A stretch of 5,959 nucleotides of DNA, taken from NCBI GenBank assembly GCA_029550985.1, contig JAKPGH010000216.1:1-5959 (forward strand). The letters are read 5' to 3'. Each line of letters opens with the position of its first letter. The first letter of the stretch is position 1. A program made the position numbers and the translations under genes. Source of the stretch: Bacillota bacterium (GTDB lineage Bacteria; Bacillota; Clostridia; Oscillospirales; Ruminococcaceae). Shown here in pieces: positions 1 through 5,224 of this stretch. Under the pieces are notes generated by a model. The model had not been told where the DNA came from and made no database searches. It saw nothing but the letters and a program-made list of their open reading frames with translations.

Positions 1-370
1 GTTTGCCGGTGTCGGGATGCCGGTTGCCGTCCACCAGCACCAGGTCGGGGGCAAGGGCAAGGCCTTCCACCGCCCGCCGCATGGCCAACATGGCTGCCTG
101 TAAAATATTCAGCTCTTCGATTTCCTCCACCGACGCGTCGGCGATGCACCAGGCGACGGCAACCTCCCGGATTTGGTCAAAGAGCCGGTCCCGCTGTTTG
201 GGGGTGAGCTTTTTGGAGTCCCGCAGCAGCGGCAGGTCCGCGTCGGGCGGCAAAATCACCGCCGCCGCGTACACCGGCCCCGCCAGGGGACCCCGGCCCG
301 CCTCGTCCACCCCGCAAAGAAGGGGGAACCCTTCCTCCCGGATGGACTGGTCGTATGCAAACAAGCTCAT
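1..370 (-). CDS. rnhB: Ribonuclease HII, N-terminal part (cut by window start)
   Basis: RNase HII cleaves the RNA strand of RNA-DNA hybrids and starts removal of single ribonucleotides misincorporated in DNA; it acts in the cytoplasm. The first 123 residues are visible. The signature GVDEAGRGPLAGPVYAAAV lies at residues 20-38, with catalytic acids D22 and E23. DSKKLT is at 51-56, and VDG with a third catalytic aspartate, D114, is at 113-115. The last part of the protein, which should hold the fourth acidic residue, lies beyond the window. The ATG at 368-370 is preceded by AGGAGG with 5 bases of spacing, and the N-terminus has the usual length, so the start is secure. It follows rbgA after a 30-base gap, the arrangement also known in Bacillus, and probably shares its transcript. 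Identity is near certain from the motif. Confidence 0.96.
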   Translation of the reverse strand, partial: MSLFAYDQSIREEGFPLLCGVDEAGRGPLAGPVYAAAVILPPDADLPLLRDSKKLTPKQRDRLFDQIREVAVAWCIADASVEEIEELNILQAAMLAMRRAVEGLALAPDLVLVDGNRHPDTGK

Positions 371-400
371 GGGAGCCTCCTGTGATGATGTCGTTTTATG

Positions 401-1357
401 CTATTCCCCGTCTTTGGGCAGTTCCAGGGTGATTCTGCCGATCAGTCCTCCCCGGAATTCGTCCAGCACCGCGATGGAGGCCCGCTCGGTGTTGATTTCC
501 CCGCCGGGCAGCAGCATCCCCCGCTTTTGGCCGATGAGGGCGAGCATCTCGTGGCCCGGCTGCGCCATCTCCCCGGCAGTCAGGGAATACCTTGCCGCCA
601 GCAAGTCGGGATAATCGGCGGCAAGCCTTTCCAGCAGCCGGGAGGCCAATGCCTCGGTGTCCACAATCTGGTCCCGGACCGCGCCGGTAAAGGCCAGATG
701 CTCCCCCACCACCGGGTCCTCAAACTTGGGCCAGAGAACGCCGGGCATATCCAAAAGTTCCAGGCCGTCGCTGACTTTGACCCACTGCTTGCCCCGGGTG
801 ACGCCGGGACGGTCCTCCACCTTGGTCCGCCTGGAGGATGCCATCCGGTTGATAAAGGAGGATTTGCCCACATTGGGCACCCCCACCACCATCACCCGCA
901 GGGAGCCGATAATCCCCTTGGCTCTGCGGCGCTCCAACTCCTCGGACAGCAGCTTTTCCACCGCCGGGACAAATTTTCCCACCCCTTTGCCGCTGCGGCA
1001 GTCCATGTCCAAAGCGGCGATTTGCTGCTTTTCAAAGTATTCCAGCCACGCCCTGGTGGCGGCAGGGTCCGCCATATCGCTTTTGTTGAGGATGACAAGG
1101 CGCTTTTTGTTCCCCAACAGCCTTTTGATTTCCGGGTTGGCGCTGGCGTAAGGGATGCGGGCGTCCCGCAGCTCGGCCACCACGTCCACCAGCCGCAGGT
1201 TTTCCCGTATCATTCGGCGGGTTTTTGCCATGTGGCCGGGAAACCACTGAATGTTCATGTGTTCCTGGTTTTGATTTTCCCGGGGGCTGTGGAATTCCCC
1301 TCCGGGTTTCCATTTCCCGCCGGGCCTTTGAAATTTCCCGCTGTTTCGCTCCTTCAA
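401..1357 (-). CDS. rbgA: Ribosome biogenesis GTPase RbgA/YlqF (circularly permuted), possible N-terminal extension
   Basis: RbgA is a GTPase needed for late maturation of the 50S subunit. The family core begins at the ATG at 1256-1258 (MNIQWFPGHMAK) and gives 285 residues, close to the usual 280-290. In core numbering, the motifs are in permuted order: G4 NKSD at 58-61, G1 GVPNVGKSS at 126-134, PGVTRG at 151-156 and G3 DMPGV at 170-174. H9 in FPGH matches the histidine implicated in GTP hydrolysis in this family. I chose the upstream TTG (1355-1357), which gives 318 residues. It has GGAGG at 7 bases and sits 16 bases after the lepB stop, and the 33 extra codons are open. The ATG has only AGGA at 4 bases. 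The gene identity is firm. The start is not: 401-1258 is the conservative alternative, since homologues usually begin at MxIQWFPGH. Confidence 0.93.
   Translation of the reverse strand: MKERNSGKFQRPGGKWKPGGEFHSPRENQNQEHMNIQWFPGHMAKTRRMIRENLRLVDVVAELRDARIPYASANPEIKRLLGNKKRLVILNKSDMADPAATRAWLEYFEKQQIAALDMDCRSGKGVGKFVPAVEKLLSEELERRRAKGIIGSLRVMVVGVPNVGKSSFINRMASSRRTKVEDRPGVTRGKQWVKVSDGLELLDMPGVLWPKFEDPVVGEHLAFTGAVRDQIVDTEALASRLLERLAADYPDLLAARYSLTAGEMAQPGHEMLALIGQKRGMLLPGGEINTERASIAVLDEFRGGLIGRITLELPKDGE
1283..1339 (-). repeat. Three degenerate in-frame tandem repeats in the putative RbgA extension
   Basis: On the minus strand, three units each begin with GGGAAA or GGGGAA and end in a C-rich stretch. 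Their lengths are 21, 18 and 18 bases (1339-1319, 1318-1301, 1300-1283). Translated in the rbgA frame they read GKFQRPG, GKWKPG and GEFHSP, that is G-(K/E)-aromatic-x-(x)-P. Unit lengths that are all multiples of three fit translation of this stretch, although three short GC-rich units could also arise by chance. Confidence 0.45.
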
Positions 1358-1364
1358 TGATGAA

Positions 1365-1369
1365 CCTCC
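1365..1369 (-). promoter_or_regulatory. Shine-Dalgarno site that favours the TTG start of rbgA
   Basis: GGAGG on the minus strand ends 7 bases before the TTG at 1357-1355. No ATG or GTG lies at a usable distance from it, so if it is functional it serves this TTG or a short unrecognised peptide. The same GGAGG, 7-base spacer, TTG arrangement occurs in this window at the radical SAM gene. Confidence 0.6.
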
Positions 1370-1373
1370 AGTA

Positions 1374-1931
1374 TCAAGGTTTCCCCATCTGGTCGTAGGG
1401 TAGAATTCGATAGATGACCTTGCCTAAAATATATCGCTCGTCCACCATGCCAACCTCCCAGGATCGGCTGTCCCAGGAGTTGTTGCGGTTGTCCCCCATG
1501 ATAAACACGCAGCCTTCCGGCACCTTTTGGGGGAACTCCATATCGTAGCGGAGGGCGGTGGGCTCGGCAATGTAGGGCTCTTCCAGCTTTTCGCCGTCCA
1601 CCATCACCGTCTGGGAGGTGAAATCGATGTAGACCATCTGGCCTTCGGTGGCAATCACTCGTTTGATGAGAGGCTCTCCCCGGCTGGTGGGCTTGGTGAC
1701 CACCACAATATCCCCCTGGCGGGCGGGCATGGTGAGGCGGGTAATCAACAGCCTGTCGTGGTGATGCAGGGTGGGAAGCATGGAATCCCCTTCCACTCCC
1801 GCCAGGCGCACCACAAAGGTAAACAGCAGCACCACGCAGACCACCGCCATCATGCCGGCTTCCACCCAGTCGTAAACCTCTCGCAACAATGCCCGGGGCA
1901 GTTTTTCCTGAGGCTCGTAATCCTCGTACAC
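1374..1931 (-). CDS. lepB: Signal peptidase I
   Basis: Type I signal peptidase, a membrane-anchored serine/lysine protease that cleaves signal peptides from exported pre-proteins on the outer face of the membrane. The 185 residues have a short cytoplasmic N-terminus and one membrane segment at about 24-42. The catalytic serine motif GDSMLPT is at 48-54 with nucleophile S50. The lysine box LIKRVIATEG is at 88-97 with general base K90, and the conserved GDNRNNSWDSR is at 146-156. Length fits the short Gram-positive form. The start is GTG (1929-1931) with GGAGG 7 bases upstream, and no better in-frame start is present. It lies 144 bases after rplS, beyond a terminator, and just ahead of rbgA, so it is probably the first gene of a lepB-rbgA-rnhB transcript that may also receive read-through from rplS. 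Three histidines at 56-58, just after the serine motif, are an unusual local feature. Confidence 0.96.
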   Translation of the reverse strand: MYEDYEPQEKLPRALLREVYDWVEAGMMAVVCVVLLFTFVVRLAGVEGDSMLPTLHHHDRLLITRLTMPARQGDIVVVTKPTSRGEPLIKRVIATEGQMVYIDFTSQTVMVDGEKLEEPYIAEPTALRYDMEFPQKVPEGCVFIMGDNRNNSWDSRSWEVGMVDERYILGKVIYRILPYDQMGKP

Positions 1932-1974
1932 AACGTCGCCTCCCTAGGAGTTTTGCCTGACATTCCTCTATCCT

Positions 1975-2021
1975 ATGCAAAGAAAAGCCCGTTTGACCGC
2001 GAAAAATGGCATTCTTTGCAT
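1975..2021 (-). repeat. Perfect 10-bp inverted repeat with 27-base spacer in the lepB 5' region
   Basis: ATGCAAAGAA at 1975-1984 is the exact reverse complement of TTCTTTGCAT at 2012-2021. An inner GCC/GGC pairing (1987-1989 with 2008-2010) extends the stem across a small asymmetric internal loop. In lepB RNA it would form a long stem-loop about 45 bases before the GTG start. Neither side has a U-run, so it is not a typical terminator. It could be a 5' mRNA stabiliser, a protein binding site or an RNA control element; I do not recognise a known family. Confidence 0.6.
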
Positions 2022-2035
2022 CTATTACATAATAG
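2022..2035. promoter_or_regulatory. Dyad CTATTA-CA-TAATAG over the putative lepB -10 box
   Basis: Two perfect 6-base half-sites separated by CA overlap the proposed -10 hexamer of lepB (2029-2034). The position suits a repressor operator. The sequence is AT-rich and short, so a chance palindrome is possible, and I cannot name a regulator. Confidence 0.3.
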
Positions 2036-2056
2036 CAAAAAGGAGCTTTTTGTGAA
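2029..2056 (-). promoter_or_regulatory. Putative lepB operon promoter nested in the rplS terminator
   Basis: On the minus strand, TTCACA (2051-2056, 5 of 6 to TTGACA) and TATTAT (2029-2034, 5 of 6 to TATAAT) are separated by 16 bases. The -35 box falls in the loop and descending stem of the rplS terminator. The predicted start near 2022 would place the inverted repeat at the extreme 5' end of the lepB mRNA and give a leader of about 90 nt. The basis is consensus matching only. Confidence 0.5.
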
Positions 2057-2067
2057 AGCCCCTTTTC
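2036..2067 (-). terminator. Intrinsic terminator of rplS
   Basis: The minus-strand RNA has a 12-bp stem (2055-2066 with 2038-2049, one G-U pair), a 5-base loop and a run of U (2041-2037) at the descending side. It begins about 10 bases after the rplS stop codon. This is a textbook rho-independent terminator; A/T tracts on both flanks mean partial bidirectional function is possible, but no plus-strand gene ends here. Confidence 0.85.
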
Positions 2068-2075
2068 TCTGTGTT

Positions 2076-2420
2076 TTACTGAATCTGCTCCTTGACTTTG
2101 GCGGCCTTGCCGACTCTGCTCCGCAGGTAGTAGAGTTTGCTTCTGCGAACGCGGCCCTTGCGGATCACTTCGACCTGGGCTACCAACGGGGAATGCAAGG
2201 GAAATACCCTTTCCACACCCACGCCGTAAGAGACACGGCGCACGGTAAAGGTTTCGGCGATGCCGCCATGCTTCTTGGCGATGACGGTGCCTTCAAAGGC
2301 CTGGATTCTCTCCCGGTCGCCTTCCTTGATGCGAACGTGTACCCGAACGGTATCTCCGACGTCAAACTGCGGGACTTCGTTCTTCAGAGAGTCCTGCGCA
2401 ATCAATTTCAAAGCATCCAT
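2076..2420 (-). CDS. rplS: 50S ribosomal protein L19 (bL19)
   Basis: Bacterial L19 is a large-subunit protein lying near the interface with the 30S subunit. The product has 114 residues, the normal family length. It begins MDALKLIAQDSLKNEVPQF, with VGDTVRVHVRIKEGDRERIQ at about 21-40. The family signature RRVSYGVGVERVFPLHSP is at 61-78, followed by the basic RKGRVRRSKLYYLR at 87-100. The ATG (2418-2420) has AAAGGAGG with 8 bases of spacing, so the start is secure although the frame stays open upstream. It has its own promoter, a structured leader and a terminator, which points to a mainly monocistronic unit. The rimM and trmD genes that often precede rplS in Firmicutes are not upstream; a DUF2344 gene is there instead. 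Confidence 0.98.
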   Translation of the reverse strand: MDALKLIAQDSLKNEVPQFDVGDTVRVHVRIKEGDRERIQAFEGTVIAKKHGGIAETFTVRRVSYGVGVERVFPLHSPLVAQVEVIRKGRVRRSKLYYLRSRVGKAAKVKEQIQ

Positions 2421-2440
2421 TTGTGCTTCCTCCTTTATAA

Positions 2441-2517
2441 GGGCATTCATGCCGTCGGCGGTAGAGGACTGCCCTGATGGCAATTGAAACAGCAAGCCGC
2501 TGTTTTCAATCACATGC
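2441..2517 (-). promoter_or_regulatory. Structured 5' leader of rplS (candidate L19 autoregulatory leader)
   Basis: Between the predicted transcription start (about 2517) and the rplS ribosome binding site, the RNA can form two hairpins. The first (2483-2510) has an 11-bp stem with a single bulged A and a 5-base loop. The second (2441-2474) closes with GGGCA/TGCCC and contains an inner GCC-GAC-GGC hairpin; it ends only 4 bases before AAAGGAGG. A cis-acting leader family is known upstream of rplS in low-GC Gram-positives. The position fits that family, but I could not align it to a covariance model. L19 binding would be the expected signal. Confidence 0.5.
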
Positions 2518-2523
2518 TGCAAT

Positions 2524-2552
2524 AGTATATCACAAGAAACCTGCGGTTGCAA
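2524..2552 (-). promoter_or_regulatory. rplS promoter, extended -10 type
   Basis: On the minus strand, TTGCAA (2547-2552) is followed by a 17-base spacer and TATACT (2524-2529, 5 of 6 to consensus). A TGn element sits directly before the -10 (TGATATACT). The predicted start is near 2517, leaving a leader of about 97 nt. It lies just downstream of the DUF2344 gene and is the best housekeeping promoter in the window. Confidence 0.8.
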
Positions 2553-2588
2553 GCCCTTTTCTGGAATAATTCCGGTTTTTTCGCCATT

Positions 2589-3257
2589 TTAGGCAAAAGG
2601 GTTCCGCTCCGCATCCAAAATCGCCGTGCGCAAAATCTTGACCGAGTCGGCGGGACGGGTGTGCTTCTGAAAAGCTTCCAGCAGCAGTTGCGGCGAGATG
2701 TTCAGCGTGCTGCCCGCCGCCAGCCTCACCCGCATCCACAGCCCGTTTTCATCGACTTTGCAATCCAGCAGGGCCGCGTGAGGCCGAATGTCGGTGAGGG
2801 TCTCCCCTTTTTTGGTTTTCTTCACCACGTCGATGGAGGGCTTGTCAAACAGCCCCTCGAGGGCGAAGAGCATGGCCTCCCGCTCCTGCTCGGGATAGGC
2901 CAGGCGAATTTCGTACTCCGCCCAGGCAATGGCGGAGGCCGGCATCACGGGAGGCGCCACCTCCACCACCCCAAAACCGGGAGGCAGAACGGCGGCCATC
3001 TCGTCGGCCACCCGCTGAAAGTCCATTTCCTGAACCAGGCGAAAGTCCACCGCCTCCCGCAGGCTTTCCACCCCCAACGCCAAAGGCAGAGGAAAGGTCA
3101 TGTACAGATGAGGGTTAAACCCCTGGGTATACCACAAGGGCAGGGAGGTTCGGCGAAAAGCCCGGGTAAAGGTGCGCATGGTGTCCAGGTGGGATATATA
3201 TTTTGCCCGGCCGGTCTTGGAAAAAAACAGCCGAACCGGAATCATCACTTCTTGCAT
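2589..3257 (-). CDS. TIGR03936/DUF2344 radical SAM-linked protein
   Basis: Protein of unknown function that is almost always encoded next to, or fused to, the TIGR03960 radical SAM protein; it probably works with that enzyme. The 222 residues show the family landmarks. FFSKTGRAKYISHLD is at 11-25, YTQGFNPHLYMTFPLPLALGVES at 43-65, and EYEIRL at 114-119. KTKKG with DIRP follows at 146-158, and ILRTAILD at 208-215. No membrane segment or signal peptide is visible. I chose the ATG at 3255-3257 because GGGAGG lies about 10 bases upstream. An ATG at 3243-3245 (218 residues) also fits the family and would share one base with the upstream stop. The gene overlaps the end of the radical SAM gene by 13 bases, which suggests translational coupling. 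The next gene downstream, rplS, has its own promoter. Confidence 0.9.
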   Translation of the reverse strand: MQEVMIPVRLFFSKTGRAKYISHLDTMRTFTRAFRRTSLPLWYTQGFNPHLYMTFPLPLALGVESLREAVDFRLVQEMDFQRVADEMAAVLPPGFGVVEVAPPVMPASAIAWAEYEIRLAYPEQEREAMLFALEGLFDKPSIDVVKKTKKGETLTDIRPHAALLDCKVDENGLWMRVRLAAGSTLNISPQLLLEAFQKHTRPADSVKILRTAILDAERNPFA

Positions 3258-5101
3258 GGCGGTTTTACCTCCCCGTCGGAATAGAGGGCGGCGGCTCCGC
3301 AACCGGAGCACCGCTCCCGGCAGTTGGGGGTGACGGCGCTTTTCCACGCCTTTTTGTTTTCGGCAATCAAAAACCGGCGGGAAACCCCGTAATCCAGATG
3401 GGACCAGGGGACCACTTCCCCGTAATCCCGGCGGCGGTGGGCGTAGAAGGCGGGGTCCAGCCCGTGCTGTGCAAAGGCTTGGTTCCACCGCTCCATGGAA
3501 AAGTGCTCTCCCCATCCGTCCAGGCGGCTGCCCGCCCGCCAGGCCGACTCCAGCACCGGGCAAAGCCTGCGGTCGCCCCGGGCCAGAACCGCCTCCAGCA
3601 CGCTGGTGTCGCTGTCGTGGTACTTGACCGAAATCTTCCGGCTGCGGACATGGGCCAGAAGATGCTTTTGTTTTTCTCGCAGCTGCTCCGGCGTGTCCTG
3701 GGGCTCAAACTCAAAGGGAGTGAAGGGCTTGGGCACAAAGCAGGAGACGCTGACCGTCACCTGCACCCCTTTGCCCTTGGGCTTTTCCGGCATGCGGTAG
3801 AAGGTGTCCACCACCTTTTGGGCAAGGTCGGCGATGCCCGCCACGTCCTCCATGGTCTCGGTGGGCAGGCCGATCATAAAGTAGAGCTTGACGGCGGTGT
3901 ACCCGCTGCGGAAGGCCGCCCGGCAGGTGGAGAGAATTTCCTCCTCGGTGAGGTTTTTGTTGATGGCGTCCCGCAGCCGTTGGGTGCCGGCTTCCGGCGC
4001 GAAGGTAAGGCCGCTTTTCCGCACCTTGGCGATTTGGGCCATCAGCTTTTCGGAGCAGTTGTCGATGCGCAGGGAAGGCAGCGCGATGTTGATTTGCTGC
4101 TCCTCCGTCCAGGGGAGCATTTGGTCCAGCAGTTCCTCCAGCCCCAGATAGTCGCTGGTGGAAAGGCTGGTGAGGGACACTTCGTCGTAGCCGCTGGTGC
4201 GGGAAAGATTGAGGGCGTCCCGGTTGAGGGTTTCGGGGCGTTTGTCCCGGATGGGGCGGTAAATAAACCCCGCCTGGCAGAAGCGGCAGCCACGAATGCA
4301 GCCCCGCTGGACCTCCAGCATGGAGCGGTCGTGGACAATGTCGATAAAGGGCACCACGAAGCTTTCGGGAAACTCCACCCGGTCAAGATTTTGGATAATC
4401 CGCTTGGTCACCCTGGCGGGGGCGCCGTCCAACGGTACAATTTCCCGGACGGTGCCGTCCTCCCGATAGGTCACCTGGTAGAGGGACGGCACATAAACCC
4501 CGGGAATGTGAGACGCCCGGCGCAGGTACTCCTCCTTGGACCAGTGCTCCTCTTTGGCCTGCTTGTAAAGGTCAATCAGCTCCAGGTTGACCTCCTCCCC
4601 CTCGCCCAGCACAAACAGGTCCACAAAGTCGGCCAAAGGCTCCGGGTTGCAGGCGCAGGGCCCCCCCGCCATGACGATGGGGGCAAGGCTTTTCCGGTCC
4701 TTGCTGCGCACCGGCAGCCCCGCCAAATCCAGCATGTTGAGCACGGTGGTGTAGCAGAGCTCGTATTGTAAGGAAAATCCGATGAAGTCAAAGCCGGCGA
4801 TGGGCTCCAGACTTTCCAGGCCGTACAGGGGGATTTGATGCTCCCGCATTTTGGCTTCCATGTCGGCGGCGGGGGCAAACACCCGCTCGCACCAGATGTC
4901 CTCCCGCTTGTTTTTAATGGAGTAGAGAATCTTCATCCCCAGATGGGACATGCCGATCTCGTACAAATCGGGAAAACATAGCGCATAGCGAACTGAAACC
5001 CTGCTCGGGTCCTTGACGACGCTGTTCAGTTCCCCGCCGATATACCGGGCCGGTTTTTGCACCTGCTCCAGAATCGGCTCCAGTCTTGCTTCCAGGGACA
5101 A
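3245..5101 (-). CDS. TIGR03960-type radical SAM protein, function unknown
   Basis: A predicted cytoplasmic iron-sulfur enzyme of 618 residues that would use S-adenosylmethionine to make radicals; its substrate is not known. An N-terminal region resembling a cobalamin-binding fold contains FPDLYEIGMSHLG (about 43-55) and a GGPCACNPEPLADF stretch (about 146-159). The radical SAM cluster motif CIRGCRFC gives C268, C272 and C275. PEAGTQRLRDAINKNLTEEE follows at about 369-388, and a second cysteine group at the C-terminus comprises C594, C598, C601 and C616. The start is TTG (5099-5101), chosen because AAAGGAGG lies 7 bases upstream and MSLEARLEPILEQVQKPARY matches the usual N-terminus. The frame stays open 25 codons further but has no comparable ribosome binding site. 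It is followed by, and overlaps, its DUF2344 partner. Family assignment is strong; function is not known. Confidence 0.92.
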   Translation of the reverse strand: MSLEARLEPILEQVQKPARYIGGELNSVVKDPSRVSVRYALCFPDLYEIGMSHLGMKILYSIKNKREDIWCERVFAPAADMEAKMREHQIPLYGLESLEPIAGFDFIGFSLQYELCYTTVLNMLDLAGLPVRSKDRKSLAPIVMAGGPCACNPEPLADFVDLFVLGEGEEVNLELIDLYKQAKEEHWSKEEYLRRASHIPGVYVPSLYQVTYREDGTVREIVPLDGAPARVTKRIIQNLDRVEFPESFVVPFIDIVHDRSMLEVQRGCIRGCRFCQAGFIYRPIRDKRPETLNRDALNLSRTSGYDEVSLTSLSTSDYLGLEELLDQMLPWTEEQQINIALPSLRIDNCSEKLMAQIAKVRKSGLTFAPEAGTQRLRDAINKNLTEEEILSTCRAAFRSGYTAVKLYFMIGLPTETMEDVAGIADLAQKVVDTFYRMPEKPKGKGVQVTVSVSCFVPKPFTPFEFEPQDTPEQLREKQKHLLAHVRSRKISVKYHDSDTSVLEAVLARGDRRLCPVLESAWRAGSRLDGWGEHFSMERWNQAFAQHGLDPAFYAHRRRDYGEVVPWSHLDYGVSRRFLIAENKKAWKSAVTPNCRERCSGCGAAALYSDGEVKPPCKK

Positions 5102-5108
5102 AGGGGTA

Positions 5109-5116
5109 CCTCCTTT
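5109..5116 (-). promoter_or_regulatory. Ribosome binding site fixing the TTG start of the radical SAM gene
   Basis: AAAGGAGG on the minus strand ends 7 bases before the TTG at 5101-5099. It is as strong as the rplS site and is the main reason for preferring TTG over longer readings of the frame. Confidence 0.8.
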
Positions 5117-5153
5117 AAACAGAGAAAAATGGAAACGGTAAATGAAAAAAGCA

Positions 5154-5161
5154 AAGCGCTT
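5154..5161. promoter_or_regulatory. Operator-like palindrome AAGCGCTT at the radical SAM transcription start
   Basis: A perfect 8-bp palindrome with central CG, of the type bound by LacI-family regulators; its core matches the core of CcpA (cre) sites but lacks the outer TG/CA bases. It sits at the predicted +1 of the radical SAM promoter, where a bound repressor would block transcription. On the minus strand it is followed by TG and then a C plus T-run, as is its partner at 5215-5224 apart from one inserted G. Confidence 0.45.
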
Positions 5162-5166
5162 CCTAT

Positions 5167-5195
5167 ATCCTGCCACGAATTTGGCCGTTTGTCAA
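5167..5195 (-). promoter_or_regulatory. Putative promoter of the radical SAM/DUF2344 unit
   Basis: The -35 box is a perfect TTGACA (5190-5195). A 17-base spacer leads to CAGGAT (5167-5172, 3 of 6), with a TGn extension directly upstream (TGGCAGGAT) that may offset the poor -10. The predicted start is near 5160, giving a leader of about 60 nt. The sequence is consistent with a regulated rather than strong promoter. Confidence 0.55.
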
Positions 5196-5214
5196 AGTCT
5201 AAGCAGGAAAAAAG

Positions 5215-5224
5215 AAAGCGCTTT
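5215..5224. promoter_or_regulatory. Operator-like palindrome AAAGCGCTTT upstream of the radical SAM promoter
   Basis: A perfect 10-bp palindrome lying 19 bases upstream of the -35 box. Its centre is 62 bp from the centre of the 5154-5161 palindrome, close to six helical turns, so two bound dimers would face the same side of the DNA. On the minus strand, 11 consecutive bases (AAAGCGCTTTC) match a strong cre-type sequence, but the outer TG is missing. Confidence 0.45.

Noticed and set aside
1968..2021. Small minus-strand frame of 17 codons (MQRMPFFAVKRAFLCIG) in the lepB 5' region, a possible leader peptide
   Set aside because: There is no ribosome binding site and the ATG would lie at the very 5' end of the predicted transcript. 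The frame coincides with the inverted repeat, which explains the conserved-looking sequence better.
2421..2552. Extending L19 upstream by 44 residues through the open frame
   Set aside because: The stretch is occupied by the promoter and the hairpin leader. The ATG at 2420 has a perfect ribosome binding site and gives the normal L19 length and N-terminus.
2570..2590. Short inverted repeat around GGAATTATTCC after the DUF2344 stop as a terminator
   Set aside because: The stem is only 4 bp and AT-rich with no U-run; it is too weak to call.
3258..3563. Extending the DUF2344 protein upstream through the open frame to about 3563
   Set aside because: The extra residues run inside the radical SAM coding region in another frame and look like shadow translation. 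The family N-terminus begins at the short stretch before FFSKTG.
3203..4771. Very long open frame of 522 codons on the plus strand opposite the radical SAM gene, and similar plus-strand frames at 398-1360 and 1527-2477
   Set aside because: They are antisense to clearly conserved proteins in GC-rich DNA, their translations are rich in G, P, H and A without domain motifs, and no good ribosome binding sites or promoters serve them.
5154..5224. Calling the two AAGCGCTT boxes true CcpA cre sites
   Set aside because: Only the core matches; both lack the outer TG and CA bases of the consensus, so they are described only as LacI-family-like operators.
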